Shown here: piece by piece, positions 28,201-35,923 of the stretch | Position numbering within the stretch: the first letter of the stretch is position 1 | How the letters are laid out: every line of letters starts with the position of its first letter | Assembly (NCBI RefSeq): GCF_006738645.1 | Contig: NZ_AP019700.1 | Span: 1,438,001 to 1,502,000, forward strand | Length of the DNA stretch: 64,000 bases | Direction: 5' to 3' | DNA from: Stella humosa | GTDB lineage: Bacteria; Pseudomonadota; Alphaproteobacteria; ATCC43930; Allostellaceae | Notes under the pieces: generated by a model | The model's database searches: none | What the model was told of the DNA's origin: nothing | What the model saw: only the letters and a program-made list of their open reading frames with translations | Made by a program: the position numbers and the translations under genes

Positions 28201-28969
28201 AGCTCATCAGGCCGGACGAGCGCCCGCCGCCAGACAGCTTCTCGCCCTCGCCGCGCAGGCGGGAGAAGTTCGAGCCCGTGCCCGAGCCGTACTTGAACAG
28301 GCGCGCCTCGCGCACCCACAGGTCCATGATGCCGCCTTCGCCCACCAGGTCGTCGGCGACGCTCTGGATGAAGCAGGCATGCGGCTGCGGCCGCTCATAG
28401 GCGTTGGGCGAGGGGGCCGCCTGGCCGGTGCGATGGTCGACATACCAATGACCCTGGGCCGGGCCGTCGATGCCATAGGCCCAGTGCAGGCCCGTGTTGA
28501 ACCATTGCGGGGAATTGGGTGCAGCCATCTGGCGCGCCAGCATGAAGCGCATCTCGTCGAAGAAGGCGCGCGCGTCCTCCTCGCCGTCGAAATGGCCGCC
28601 CTTCCAGCCCCAATAGGTCCAGGTGCCGGCCAGGCGATCGAACACCTGGCGCGCGCTGGTCTCGCCGCCGATGCGCTCGGCCTTCGGGTGCAGGGCCAGG
28701 GCCGCCTCGTCGGCCTCGTGGCGCCACAGCCAGGAGGGGACGTCGTTCTCCTCGACCTTCTTCAGGACGGCGGGCACGCCGGCCTTGCGGAAGTACTTCT
28801 GGGCCAGGATGTCGCTCGCGACCTGCGACCAGTCGGCCGGCACCTCGATGTCGGTCTGCTGGAAGACGACGGAGCCGTCCGGGTTGCGGATCTCGCTGGT
28901 GGTGCGGCGAAAGGCAACGGAGTCGTAGGGATCGCGTCCCTCGCTGGTGAAACGTCGCGCGATACGCAT
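25265..28969 (-). CDS. nrdJ: Vitamin B12-dependent (class II) ribonucleoside-diphosphate reductase
   Basis: This 1234-residue enzyme reduces ribonucleotides to deoxyribonucleotides using adenosylcobalamin. Active-site landmarks include [20 protein letters not shown] near residue 475 and the glycine-rich [17 protein letters not shown]. The extreme C-terminus holds two Cys-x2-Cys pairs (CGECG...CMKCDTCG), the zinc-ribbon-like tail of the large class II enzymes. The start at 28969 is chosen because the protein then begins [15 protein letters not shown] and GGGGG lies upstream; the open frame to 29149 reads through AT-richer promoter DNA. No cobalamin riboswitch was recognised upstream. An NrdR-like box is present 80 nt upstream. 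Confidence 0.95.
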   Translation of the reverse strand: MRIARRFTSEGRDPYDSVAFRRTTSEIRNPDGSVVFQQTDIEVPADWSQVASDILAQKYFRKAGVPAVLKKVEENDVPSWLWRHEADEAALALHPKAERIGGETSARQVFDRLAGTWTYWGWKGGHFDGEEDARAFFDEMRFMLARQMAAPNSPQWFNTGLHWAYGIDGPAQGHWYVDHRTGQAAPSPNAYERPQPHACFIQSVADDLVGEGGIMDLWVREARLFKYGSGTGSNFSRLRGEGEKLSGGGRSSGLMSFLKIGDRAAGAIKSGGTTRRAAKMVTVDVDHPDIEAYIDWKVVEEQKVAALVAGSKLADRHLNRIMKACTEAAGVGATGEDRFDPAKNAALKAEIRAARRAMVAENYIQRVIQFARQGYSSIHFPTYDTDWDSEAYLTVSGQNSNNSVRLSNAFLDRVEKGADWELIRRTDGKVARRLPARELWEKIAHAAWASADPGVQYDTTINEWHTCPESGRINASNPCSEYMFLDDTACNLASINLMAFHTAEGTFDTEGFAHACRLWTVVLEVAVLMAQFPSRRIAELSYEFRTLGLGYANIGGLLMAMGLPYDSDAGRALCGAITALMTGQAYATSARMAAELGAFPGYAANRGAMLRVIRNHRRAAHGETAGYEGLAILPVPLDAANCPDQALVEAARLSWDEALELGKQHGFRNAQTTVIAPTGTIGLVMDCDTTGIEPDFALVKYKKLAGGGYFKIINRMVPQALRTLSYPEWQITEIVNWAVGHGSLDGAPGIDHEGLRAKGFTEAAIEKLEAALGSAFDIKFAFNKWTLGEDFCRDRLGLSNDSLDDPAFDLLAALGFSRAAVDAANIHCCGAMTLEGAPYLKAEHLPVFDCANPCGRDGKRYLSVDSHIRMMAAAQPFITGAISKTINMANNATVEDCKEAYLLSWRLGLKANALYRDGSKLSQPLSSAIGDDAAEEIADDVAAAAPAAKAPMVAERIVERIVERVVERAERRRLPQRRKGYTQKAIVGGHKVYLRTGEYEDGKAGEIFIDMHKEGAAFRSLMNNFAIAISIGLQYGVPLEEFVEAFTFTRFEPSGIVEGNDTIKMSTSILDYIFRELAISYLGRNDLAHAEPADMMPDTLGRGDGEGDLPSMAAVQRVASNGYVRSRLYVVPGGGQAAAQPATVQATSVATETVALAVGGNTTLVQAFETRSFEAPAPAAPPRAAGGASRAERVRQARMKGYEGDSCGECGNFTLVRNGTCMKCDTCGSTSGCS

Positions 28970-29347
28970 TCCCTTGCCCCCTTGGTATTGCGTGCTGCCG
29001 GGCATTTCCGCCTGACACATTGGCTGGTAGCGGCGAACCGCGCCGACGCAATATGTAGAACAGGCGGCCCCCGAGCCGCAACGGGTTGGGCCAAAAAAAT
29101 GAAGGACTGCCGTATCTAAGCTGCAAATCTTTCGAGCATGCGAAAGCATCGCAACGTATTGCGTTGAATTCGTTGGATTTTCCGAAGGTGACGACGTTTA
29201 TACCCGATCGGTCGCGGGTGCGTCGGCAGGGACAGCGTGCCAAAGCCGCCCCGGGGAGGCAACCAGATTTGGTCGATCAACGCGCGGCGGACGCCAGATG
29301 TTGCAAATCTGCGTCGCCCGCCGCGGGCGGGACTCGTGTCGGCGGTA
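28970..29347. other. Intergenic region upstream of nrdJ
   Basis: This 378-nt stretch has no convincing gene. It is AT-richer than its surroundings around 29090-29215 and holds the candidate NrdR box, so nrdJ promoter elements are expected here. The end near 29348 is the 3' side of the EamA gene and contains a GC-rich inverted element around 29320-29335. I saw nothing else definable. Confidence 0.5.
29049..29058. promoter_or_regulatory. Candidate NrdR repressor box upstream of nrdJ
   Basis: On the nrdJ strand the sequence is CTACATATTG, which fits the NrdR core CwAtATaTwG at every position but one weakly conserved base. It lies 80 nt upstream of the nrdJ start. NrdR is a widely conserved ATP/dATP-sensing repressor of ribonucleotide reductase genes and usually binds two boxes. 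A weaker match (CAACGTATTG) lies at 29152-29161. Confidence 0.5.
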
Positions 29348-30256
29348 CTACGGGCGCGGGTCGCGCAGTTGCAGCGTCACCAGTGCCGCCAGCACCACGA
29401 GGATGCCCAGGCCCTGCTGCCAGGTGACGGTCTCGCCCAGGACGGCGACGGCGGCGCCGACCGCGATCACCGGCTCGATATTGCCCAGTGCTGCCACGCG
29501 CACCGGGCCCAGCAGGCGTACGGCCAGGAAGAGCGTCGTGAAGCCGATGGCATAGACCAGGCTGGCGCCGCCCAGCCCGGCCCAGCCAAGCGCGGTCGCC
29601 GGCCAGGCCGGCCCGCCCTGGATCGCCACCAGCAGCAGGTAGGCGGCGGCTGCCGTCAGCACGGCATGGGCGTTGACCACCAGCGGGTCGGCGCGTCGCA
29701 GCAGGCGGCTGGTCCAGAGGATCGAGGTGGCGCAGGCAAGCGCCGCCATCAGCGCCAGCCCCAGGCCAAGCGGGTCGAGCGCCCTGCGCCCGGCTGCAAC
29801 ACCGCCATCCATGCCGACCACCAGGGCGATGCCGGCGAAGGCCGTCACCAGGGCAGCCGCGCGCAGCAGCGTCAGCCGCTCCTGGCCCAGGATGTGGGCG
29901 GCCCCCGCGACCATGGCGGGGAAGGTGAAGAAGACGAGGGCGGCGACGCTGACCGGGATGTGGATGATCGCCGACAGGTAGCCATAGGACAGCACGCCCG
30001 CCAGCAGCCCGATGCCAATGGCCTGGCGCCGGTCGCCCGCGGCCAGGCGCAGCGGCCGGCCCAGCCGGCGCAGCAGCAGCGTGACCACCATGGTCGCCAC
30101 CGTGAAGCGCATCAGGATCGCCGTCTCCGGCGTGCTGCCGGCGTCGTAGGCCAGGCGAGCCAGCGTCGGCGCCAGCCCGAAACCCACGCTCGACACCAGC
30201 AGGAAGCCCAGCCCGCGCCAGTAGCGCGCCTCCGGCGGCTCGACGAAGCCGCTCAT
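29348..30256 (-). CDS. EamA/DMT-family permease
   Basis: This 302-residue membrane protein has about ten hydrophobic segments arranged as two EamA repeats, the first beginning GLGFLLVSSVGFGLAPTLAR and the second near LDPLGLGLALMAALACATS. LGNIEPVIAVGAAVAVLGE is the conserved end of the second repeat. The family exports or imports metabolites such as amino acids. The start at 30256 (MSGFVEPPEARYWRG) puts the first helix close to the N-terminus; the frame stays open to 30367, but that part lacks a plausible ribosome site. It diverges from the NDUFA12 gene. Confidence 0.88.
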   Translation of the reverse strand: MSGFVEPPEARYWRGLGFLLVSSVGFGLAPTLARLAYDAGSTPETAILMRFTVATMVVTLLLRRLGRPLRLAAGDRRQAIGIGLLAGVLSYGYLSAIIHIPVSVAALVFFTFPAMVAGAAHILGQERLTLLRAAALVTAFAGIALVVGMDGGVAAGRRALDPLGLGLALMAALACATSILWTSRLLRRADPLVVNAHAVLTAAAAYLLLVAIQGGPAWPATALGWAGLGGASLVYAIGFTTLFLAVRLLGPVRVAALGNIEPVIAVGAAVAVLGETVTWQQGLGILVVLAALVTLQLRDPRP

Positions 30257-30399
30257 GTCGGTGGAGAATCGGGTGACGGGGCAGGGGCGGGCATGGTCCG
30301 GCGGGGCTCCCGAAAAGGGCCGACACTTTACGCGACGGGGTCCGGGTGCCATAGTCCGGCCCATCAATCACCCCTGACGGCAGATTCGCGGACCGCTTC

Positions 30400-30759
30400 A
30401 TGACGCTGGGAACGCGCTTGTTCACTTGGCTGCGGGGCCGCGAGGTCGGCAGCGATCATCTCGGCAACCGCTATTATATGGAACGCAAGGCCGGCCCGGG
30501 CGACCGCAGCCGGCGCTGGGTCGTCTACAACGGCGCCGCGGAGGCGACGCGCGTGCCGCCGGAATGGCACGCCTGGCTGCACCATACGGTGGCGGCCGTG
30601 CCAGCGGCCGGCGCCGGACAGCCGCACCGCGCCTGGCAGAAGGAGCATCTGCCCAACCAGACGGGGACGGAAACCGCCTATCGCCCGCCCGGCCACGTCC
30701 TCCAGGGCGGCCGGCGCGCCCGGGCGACCGGCGACTACGAGCCGTGGCGGCCCAACTAG
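30400..30759 (+). CDS. NDUFA12-family NADH:ubiquinone oxidoreductase accessory subunit
   Basis: This 119-residue soluble protein matches the NDUFA12 (B17.2) family: GSDHLGNRYYMERKAG, RRWVVYNGAAEATRVPPEWHAWLHH and YEPWRPN at the end. In alphaproteobacteria, as in mitochondria, this small protein is an accessory subunit of complex I. It heads a three-gene set with mlaD and a DUF2155 gene, an arrangement common in the class. Its presence is one of the stronger taxonomic clues in the window. Confidence 0.92.
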   Translation: MTLGTRLFTWLRGREVGSDHLGNRYYMERKAGPGDRSRRWVVYNGAAEATRVPPEWHAWLHHTVAAVPAAGAGQPHRAWQKEHLPNQTGTETAYRPPGHVLQGGRRARATGDYEPWRPN

Positions 30760-30783
30760 AGCAGGATTCGAGCTGGCATCGGA

Positions 30784-31269
30784 ATGAAGCACAATATCGT
30801 CGAGACGATCATCGGCGCCGTCGTCCTGCTGGTCGCGGCCGGGTTCGTGGCCTTCGCCTACAATTCGAGCGGGGTGCGCGCCGTCAGCGGCTACGAGCTG
30901 ATCGCGCGGTTCGAGCGGGTGGATGGCGTCGCCGTCGGCTCGGACATCCGCATCGGCGGCATCAAGGTCGGCTCGATCTCGCGCATGGAGCTCGATCCCA
31001 AGACCTATCTGGCCGTCGTCCATCTCAGCATCGAGCCGTCGGTGAAGCTGCCGGCCGATACCGTCGCCTCGATCTCCAGCACCGGCCTGCTGGGCGACAA
31101 GTTCCTGGCCCTGGTGCCGGGCGGCGACGAGAAGATGCTGCCGCCGGGCGGCGTCATCCAGTACACGCAGGCTTCCGTCAGCATCGAGAACCTGATCGGC
31201 CAGTTCATGTTCAGCCAGGGCGGGGCCGACAAGAAGGGCGAAGCGCCGGCCGACGCGCCCAAGCTGTGA
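30784..31269 (+). CDS. mlaD: MlaD-family phospholipid transport protein
   Basis: This 161-residue protein has one N-terminal membrane anchor (ETIIGAVVLLVAAGFVAFAY) and a single MCE domain: LIARFERVDGVAVGSDIRIGG and GLLGDKFLALVPGG. MlaD forms a periplasmic hexamer bound to the inner-membrane MlaFEB complex and moves phospholipids between membranes. The other mla genes are not in this window. It lies between the NDUFA12 and DUF2155 genes. Confidence 0.92.
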   Translation: MKHNIVETIIGAVVLLVAAGFVAFAYNSSGVRAVSGYELIARFERVDGVAVGSDIRIGGIKVGSISRMELDPKTYLAVVHLSIEPSVKLPADTVASISSTGLLGDKFLALVPGGDEKMLPPGGVIQYTQASVSIENLIGQFMFSQGGADKKGEAPADAPKL

Positions 31270-31279
31270 TCGTGCGCAA

Positions 31280-31660
31280 GTGACGGGGTGCCGCGCCGGG
31301 CGGTTGCGGTGGGCTGCCATGGCCGCGGCCGTGGCGCTTTTGCCGGCCGCGCCCGCGCTGGCGGCCGAAGTGGCCGTGCTGCAGGCGCTCGACAAGATCC
31401 TCGGCCGCATCTCGACCCTGGAGGCCAAGGTGGGGCAGGAAACCACCTTCGGCACGCTCCATATCGTCGTGCGCGCCTGCCGCACCCGCCCGCCCGAGGA
31501 ACCGCCCGAGAGTACGGCCTTCCTTGAGGTCGACGACCAGCGCCCGGGCGAGGAGCGCCGCCGCGTCTTCACCGGCTGGATGTTCGCTTCCAGCCCCGCC
31601 ATTTCGGCCCTCGAGCACCCGGTCTACGACGTCTGGGTGAAGTCTTGCCGGACCGAGTAG
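31280..31660 (+). CDS. DUF2155 family secreted protein
   Basis: This 126-residue protein starts at GTG 31280, 10 nt after mlaD. A signal peptide ending PAALALAAE-like (LLPAAPALAAE) spans about residues 1-29. The DUF2155 signature follows: FGTLHIVVRACRTRPPEEPP, then GWMFASSPAISALEHPVYDV and a closing WVKSCRTE. Two cysteines (in VRACRT and VKSCRT) may form a disulphide. The family is alphaproteobacterial and periplasmic, with no established function. Its conserved neighbourhood suggests an envelope role (inference). Confidence 0.9.
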   Translation: MTGCRAGRLRWAAMAAAVALLPAAPALAAEVAVLQALDKILGRISTLEAKVGQETTFGTLHIVVRACRTRPPEEPPESTAFLEVDDQRPGEERRRVFTGWMFASSPAISALEHPVYDVWVKSCRTE

Positions 31661-31676
31661 CCGGGGGACCCGTGCC

Positions 31677-32927
31677 GTGACGGTGCGGCCCGACATCATC
31701 CTGGTGATGACCGACCAGCAGCGGGCGGACAGCCTGGGCTATGCCGGCAATCGGTTCGTCGCCACGCCGCATATCGATGCGCTGGCGGCCAGTTCGCTGC
31801 GCTTCCGCAATGCCGTCACGCCGTTCCCGCTGTGCAGCCCAGCGCGGGCCGGGCTGTGGACCGGCCTGCACGCCCATCGCCACGGCATCACCGACAACAT
31901 CTATGGCGAGCCGGATGCGCTGGCTCGCCTCGGCCGGGCGACCGTCTTCCCGGCGATGCAGGCCGCCGGCTACCGCACGGCCTATATCGGCAAGTGGCAC
32001 CTGGGGGAGGGGCAGCCGGCCGGGTTCGATCACTGGGCCGGCTACAACTCGGCCGTTTCCCAATGGGTCCCCGGGCCCGGCGGCCGCGTCTGGCGGCCCG
32101 AGCAGGAGACCGACGCGGCGCTCAGGCTTCTGGCCGAGTGGGGAACGGGCAGTCCGTTCCTGCTGGTCCTGTCCTACTATCCGCCGCATCCGCCCTATGA
32201 TGCGCCCGACCGCTACTTCCCGCGCTATCGCGGCGGCGGGCTGCCGCATGCGGCCTACTATGCGGCGGTCGACGGCATCGACGCCTGCGTCGGGCGGCTG
32301 ATGGCAGCGGCAGCGACGCGCCCGCCGGACCGGCCCCTGGCCATCCTCTATTGCTCCGACCACGGCGACACCTTCCAGGTCGGCAAGGGCAGCAAGCGTA
32401 GCGCCGACGATGCGGCCCTGCGCATCCCGCTCCTCGTCCATGCGCCGGGCGTGCAGCCGGGCGATGTCGCGGCACCCGTCTCGCTGCTCGATGTCGCGCC
32501 GACGCTGGCGGGCCTGTCGGGCGTCGACTGGCGGGCCGATGGCGACGACCTGACGCGAGTTGCAGATGGCACGGTCGCGCGCGACGGGCTGGTCGTGCAG
32601 AACGTCGGGCTGGAGCCGGTGGCCGACCGGCAGGGCAACCTCCGTCAGATGCTGGGCGTCCTGCCGCGCTGCGAGCGCATATTCTGGACCGGTGCAGCCA
32701 AGCTGGTGCTGCCCGAGGCTGGCCCGCCCGCCTTGTTCGATCTTGCCGCCGATCCGGAAGAGCGGCGCAATCTGCTGGTCGGTCGGTATGTCAACCGCGC
32801 GGGGGTAGTCCTGGCCCATGAACTGGCCGCGCGCATGATCGAATCCTGCGCGCGGATGGCCGACGGCCAGGGCGAGGCGCTGGCCGCCTCCTTTCAGCGC
32901 AAGCTCCACCAAGTCATGCGGGGCTAG
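31677..32927 (+). CDS. Sulfatase (type I, formylglycine-dependent)
   Basis: This 416-residue sulfatase or phosphonate-monoester-hydrolase relative starts at GTG 31677. The metal-binding start IILVMTDQQRADSL is at residues 7-20. The formylglycine signature CSPAR is at 53-57, so C53 is the residue to be oxidised. YIGKWHLG and YCSDHGDTFQ supply further metal and active-site residues. No signal peptide is visible, suggesting a cytoplasmic enzyme. No formylglycine-generating enzyme is encoded nearby, so maturation would depend on a distant gene. Its stop overlaps the convergent VOC gene by 4 bp. Confidence 0.9.
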   Translation: MTVRPDIILVMTDQQRADSLGYAGNRFVATPHIDALAASSLRFRNAVTPFPLCSPARAGLWTGLHAHRHGITDNIYGEPDALARLGRATVFPAMQAAGYRTAYIGKWHLGEGQPAGFDHWAGYNSAVSQWVPGPGGRVWRPEQETDAALRLLAEWGTGSPFLLVLSYYPPHPPYDAPDRYFPRYRGGGLPHAAYYAAVDGIDACVGRLMAAAATRPPDRPLAILYCSDHGDTFQVGKGSKRSADDAALRIPLLVHAPGVQPGDVAAPVSLLDVAPTLAGLSGVDWRADGDDLTRVADGTVARDGLVVQNVGLEPVADRQGNLRQMLGVLPRCERIFWTGAAKLVLPEAGPPALFDLAADPEERRNLLVGRYVNRAGVVLAHELAARMIESCARMADGQGEALAASFQRKLHQVMRG

Positions 32928-33349
32928 CTGCCGGGTCGGTCGGGCGGCCCTTTCAACTCCACGACATTGCCTTCCGGGTCGCCGACATAGATCGAAGGCC
33001 CTTCCCCATCGGCGCCAAAACGCTGGCCACTTTCCCCTGGCGCCAGGCCGTGGGCGGCCAGGTGGGCGGTGATCGCGGCCGCGTCCCAGGGCTCGATCCG
33101 CAGGCAGAAATGGTCGAGGTTGCGACCTTCGGACCCGGGAGCCGCACCGCCCCGCCGGCCGAGCTGGCCGTCGATCGGCACCAGGTCGATCAGCGCGCTG
33201 CCGGCGCGCAACTGCACCAGCCCCAGCGCGTCCTGCCGCCGTTCCACGGTGCAGCCCAGCACGCCGCAATAGAAGCCCAGCATGCGGTCCAGGTCCGTGA
33301 CGCGCAGCACGAGATGGTCGAGATCGAGAATCCGGAACATGGGCGGCAT
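32924..33349 (-). CDS. VOC-family (glyoxalase/bleomycin-resistance fold) protein
   Basis: This protein of up to 141 residues shows the VOC pattern: LDHLVLRVTDLDRMLGFYCG at the N-terminus and IYVGDPEGNVVELKG near the C-terminus. H, E and similar ligands in these stretches suggest a metal site. Either ATG 33349 or ATG 33340 could be the start; the second gives MFRILDLDHL, the commoner form. Members include glyoxalase I, extradiol dioxygenases and epimerases, and the substrate here cannot be told. It diverges from the GNAT-like gene across a palindromic promoter region. Confidence 0.88.
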   Translation of the reverse strand: MPPMFRILDLDHLVLRVTDLDRMLGFYCGVLGCTVERRQDALGLVQLRAGSALIDLVPIDGQLGRRGGAAPGSEGRNLDHFCLRIEPWDAAAITAHLAAHGLAPGESGQRFGADGEGPSIYVGDPEGNVVELKGPPDRPGS

Positions 33350-33395
33350 CCTACCGCGCGCACCCGGTGGGGCGATAGCTTGGGCGACTCGCGCA

Positions 33396-33426
33396 ATTAG
33401 TGTAGTATGTATGTTTATACACTAAT
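33396..33426. promoter_or_regulatory. AT-rich palindrome, candidate operator upstream of the GNAT-like gene
   Basis: Perfect 9-bp arms attagtgta (33396-33404) and tacactaat (33418-33426) flank a 13-nt AT-rich spacer in an otherwise GC-rich region. The element ends 11 nt before the ATG at 33438, so a bound protein would block transcription or initiation. The arm word attagtgta recurs at 57664-57672 ahead of metZ. Confidence 0.5.
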
Positions 33427-33437
33427 AGGTTGTAGTC

Positions 33438-34187
33438 ATGCTTTCGCCTCAGTTCCCGGTAAATCCCGCCGCCCCGGCCGTGCCGGGCGCGCTTCTCGGG
33501 CTGCTCCTGGCCGCGGCCGAGGGCACTATAGCGCAGCGCGGCGTCCGGCTGGTCCGCCATGATGACATGACCGGCCTGCGCGACCGCCATCGCGCGGACG
33601 CCTTTCTCGCCGCCGACCGGCCGCTGCCCTCGCAGCTCGATGTCGACTACTGCGCACTGCCGCCCGATAGCGCCTTCTGGATCGAGGGCCTCGACGAGAA
33701 CGGGCGGACCGTGCTGACCCACGCGGCCCGCCTCTTCGACTGGTCCGCGACCGACCTGGAGCGGGAGGGGCTGGCGTCGCGCATCTTCTACGACCGGCCG
33801 CAGGTCGACGGCCGCCCGGGACAGGACCTGACGCTGGATCAGCCGATGCCGGTCCGGGTGTCCGGCCGCGTCGCCTATGTCGGGGGGCTGTGGATCCATC
33901 CCGACTGCCGGGGCCGCGGGCTTGGCCGCATCATGCCGCGGGTGGGAAGGGCGTGGGCCTATCTGCGCTGGCAGCCGGACTTCGTTTTCAGCCATGTCGT
34001 CGACCGGCTGCTCGATGGCGGGCTGGAGGCGGTCTATGGCTATCCCCATCGCCATCGCGGCCTGCGCTTCCGCAACCGCTACGGCCGGGCGTACGACGTG
34101 TCCTGGGTGTGGATGTCCGGTCAGGAACTGGTCGAGGACAGCGCCAGGTTCGCTGGCACCTTCCAGTCGACCCGGCCGCGCAGGTGA
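33438..34187 (+). CDS. GNAT-like acyltransferase domain protein
   Basis: This 249-residue protein has no signal peptide or membrane segment. The segment VAYVGGLWIHPDCRGRGLGR at about residues 144-163 fits the acetyl-CoA binding motif A of GNAT enzymes (RxxGxG/A). The rest of the domain is divergent, and the N-terminal 60 residues are unassigned. The ATG at 33438 lacks a strong ribosome site and follows a palindrome closely. Its 3' end overlaps the convergent gene by 67 bp. The acyl acceptor is unknown. Confidence 0.6.
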   Translation: MLSPQFPVNPAAPAVPGALLGLLLAAAEGTIAQRGVRLVRHDDMTGLRDRHRADAFLAADRPLPSQLDVDYCALPPDSAFWIEGLDENGRTVLTHAARLFDWSATDLEREGLASRIFYDRPQVDGRPGQDLTLDQPMPVRVSGRVAYVGGLWIHPDCRGRGLGRIMPRVGRAWAYLRWQPDFVFSHVVDRLLDGGLEAVYGYPHRHRGLRFRNRYGRAYDVSWVWMSGQELVEDSARFAGTFQSTRPRR

Positions 34188-35008
34188 CTGACCCCGGATA
34201 CCATGCGGCGCCCGTCCTCGGTCTGCCAGGGCAGGATCAGCCGGTCGTAGATGCTGCGCCGGCCGATGCCCGAGGGGGCGGCGATCGACCCTTCGCAGGC
34301 TTCCAGTATCGGGCCGCCGCGGGCATGCGCCTCGCCATAGACCTGGCTGGCCGCGGTCGAGAAGCGCATGTCCGGCTGTTCGTAGACCGAGCGGCCGAGG
34401 GCCTCCGACCAGCCGGCGGCGCCGTAATGCGTCAGCCGGCGACCGCGGAACGCCACCAGCATCCGGCTGTCCCCGGCATGCTCCACCAGCGTCGTGCGCC
34501 CCAGGCAATGCGCCCGGCGGAAGGGCCGGCGCGGATCGTCCGGCAGGATGCCGCCGCGCATCGTCCATATCGCCATCAGGCGTACGAAGCTCTCCGGCAT
34601 GGCCGTCACGGCGGGATCGGCCACCAGTTCCTCGGCGTGGAACGCCTTGTCGAGATGGCGGCTGCGCGGGCCGCTCTTCAACTGCTCGATCCGCAGGGCC
34701 AATGCGTCGATGCCCGGTACCATCTCATGGCACCAGTCACCGGCAAAATGCGTCAGCACCATGCGTCGCGGCCTGAGATCGGCCAGCAGGAACATGATCT
34801 GGGTCAGGGCCCGGTCGGTGATCGCCGTCGGTTGCAACCGCAGGCGCACGCCGGCCCCCGCAGCCGCCAGTTCGATCATGCCGAACTTGCGCACGCCGTA
34901 GGACAGCGGGTCGCCGCCGCCCGGCGGCATCCGGTGGATGACGCGCTGCAGCCCTCGATCGACCGATAGGATAGTGCCACGCCGGTCGATGAGGACTCTT
35001 GCTTTCAC
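34121..35008 (-). CDS. Uncharacterised protein coupled to an XRE regulator
   Basis: This 295-residue soluble protein starts MKARVLIDRRGTILSVDRGL. A C-terminal part of about 130 residues (TLVEHAGDSRMLVAF... to RRSIYDRLILPW) loosely resembles PAS-type sensor modules seen in Rhodospirillales, but I cannot confirm it. ATG 35008 overlaps the stop of the XRE gene (ATGA), so the two are translationally coupled. A sensory or modulating role for the regulator is inference. The 3' end overlaps the GNAT-like gene by 67 bp on the opposite strand. Confidence 0.6.
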   Translation of the reverse strand: MKARVLIDRRGTILSVDRGLQRVIHRMPPGGGDPLSYGVRKFGMIELAAAGAGVRLRLQPTAITDRALTQIMFLLADLRPRRMVLTHFAGDWCHEMVPGIDALALRIEQLKSGPRSRHLDKAFHAEELVADPAVTAMPESFVRLMAIWTMRGGILPDDPRRPFRRAHCLGRTTLVEHAGDSRMLVAFRGRRLTHYGAAGWSEALGRSVYEQPDMRFSTAASQVYGEAHARGGPILEACEGSIAAPSGIGRRSIYDRLILPWQTEDGRRMVSGVSHLRGRVDWKVPANLALSSTSS

Positions 35009-35607
35009 CTGGCCGATTGCCTCTTCGGTGCCGGAACCGGGGTCGTCAGCTTGTCGCCGAGGCGATGGAACAGCTCCATCAGCGACTGCCGCAGGTCGGA
35101 ACTGGCGATGCGCTCATAGGCCCGCGACAGCTCGATCGCTTCGCGGCGCAGCATGATGCCCGGCTCCTGCGGGGTTTCCGCGCCGCCCTCGAGGCCATCG
35201 AAGAAGGCCGTCACCGGCGTGCCGAGAACCTGGCCGATCTGTACGAGCTTGCTGGCGGAAATGCGGTTGCCGCCGCGCTCGTACTTCTGCACCTGCTGGA
35301 AGGTCAGGCCGATCGCCTCGGCCAACTGGGTCTGGCTCAGGCCCGCGACGGTACGATAGAGGCGGACCTGACGGCCGACATGCACGTCGACCGGCGACGG
35401 GCCGTCGATGATGGCGACGCGGCGGCGCGGGCGCTCGGCGGGGGCGGCGGGGCGCGCGGCGCGCGGCTTGGCGGCGGCCGGCGGGGCCAGCACGCGGCGG
35501 ACGGTGGGCAGGCCGACCTGCAGCTTCGTCGCGATCTCCACGTCGGTCAGGCCACCGGCCTTCAGGGCCTGGATGCGAGCCATCTGGTTAGCTGGGGAGC
35601 GTGCCAT
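35005..35607 (-). CDS. XRE-family transcriptional regulator with an extra N-terminal HTH
   Basis: This is a 200-residue regulator. A Cro/CI helix-turn-helix spans about residues 74-135: VGRQVRLYRTVAGLSQTQLA and LTFQQVQKYERGGNRISAS. Before it, residues 8-41 (ARIQALKAGGLTDVEIATKL) look like a second, Hin/resolvase-type HTH, joined by an alanine/proline/arginine linker. An AAAAGG site precedes the ATG. The downstream gene at 34121 is coupled to it. The palindrome at 33396-33426 is a candidate target, untested. Confidence 0.88.
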   Translation of the reverse strand: MARSPANQMARIQALKAGGLTDVEIATKLQVGLPTVRRVLAPPAAAKPRAARPAAPAERPRRRVAIIDGPSPVDVHVGRQVRLYRTVAGLSQTQLAEAIGLTFQQVQKYERGGNRISASKLVQIGQVLGTPVTAFFDGLEGGAETPQEPGIMLRREAIELSRAYERIASSDLRQSLMELFHRLGDKLTTPVPAPKRQSAR

Positions 35608-35919
35608 CTGCGTTACCTTTTCATGACGTGCAGTCGCGCTGCAAGGGAATCAGGCGACCGGGACGAAGCTCTTTGGCGACCCAACCCCCCCAGACAGGCC
35701 GACAACGCGAATCTAGGCGCTCGTTCCGCGACCGGAGCGCATTATGTCTACGATATATATACTTCGCCGTGTCGGGACCAAGGGTTGGTATACCATGCGA
35801 CCATCTGCCACAATCAAAGAGACGGTTCAAGTTATGGCAGATCAACTTTTGGATATAGGTTTCGGCAACTTCCTCGGGGGGCAGTTGCAGAGCGGCGAGC
35901 GGCCGGCTAGCGTCGCGCG
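35608..35919. other. AT-rich divergent promoter region with palindrome TGGTATACCA
   Basis: This 312-nt gap between the XRE gene (minus) and the SDR gene (plus) is AT-richer than its surroundings. It contains a run of alternating TA (ctacgatatatatac) near 35745-35760, a likely -10 zone, and a perfect 10-bp palindrome tggtatacca at 35786-35795. A small reading frame starts at 35834. Promoters for both directions are expected here. Confidence 0.5.
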
Positions 35920-35923
35920 ATGA
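35834..35923 (+). CDS. Possible 29-residue leader peptide overlapping the SDR start
   Basis: The frame encodes 29 residues beginning MADQLLDIGFGNFLGGQLQS. It stops in an ATGA overlap with the SDR start codon at 35920. The SDR start itself lacks a good ribosome site, so translational coupling through this short frame is plausible. There is no known homologue to support it, and its own ribosome site is weak. Confidence 0.3.
   Translation: MADQLLDIGFGNFLGGQLQSGERPASVAR

Noticed and set aside
25229-29119. A 1296-codon plus-strand frame opposite nrdJ
   Set aside because: It is the GC-rich antisense shadow of nrdJ. Its translation is rich in Gly, Ala, Arg, His and Asp without domain motifs, while the minus strand encodes an unmistakable ribonucleotide reductase.
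29152-29161. Second NrdR box (CAACGTATTG)
   Set aside because: One mismatch in the conserved core and about 100 nt from the first box; kept only as a weak possibility within the nrdJ finding.
28970-29347. Cobalamin riboswitch upstream of nrdJ
   Set aside because: Looked for because the enzyme needs B12. No B12-box-like sequence was recognised, though an eye search cannot exclude a divergent one.
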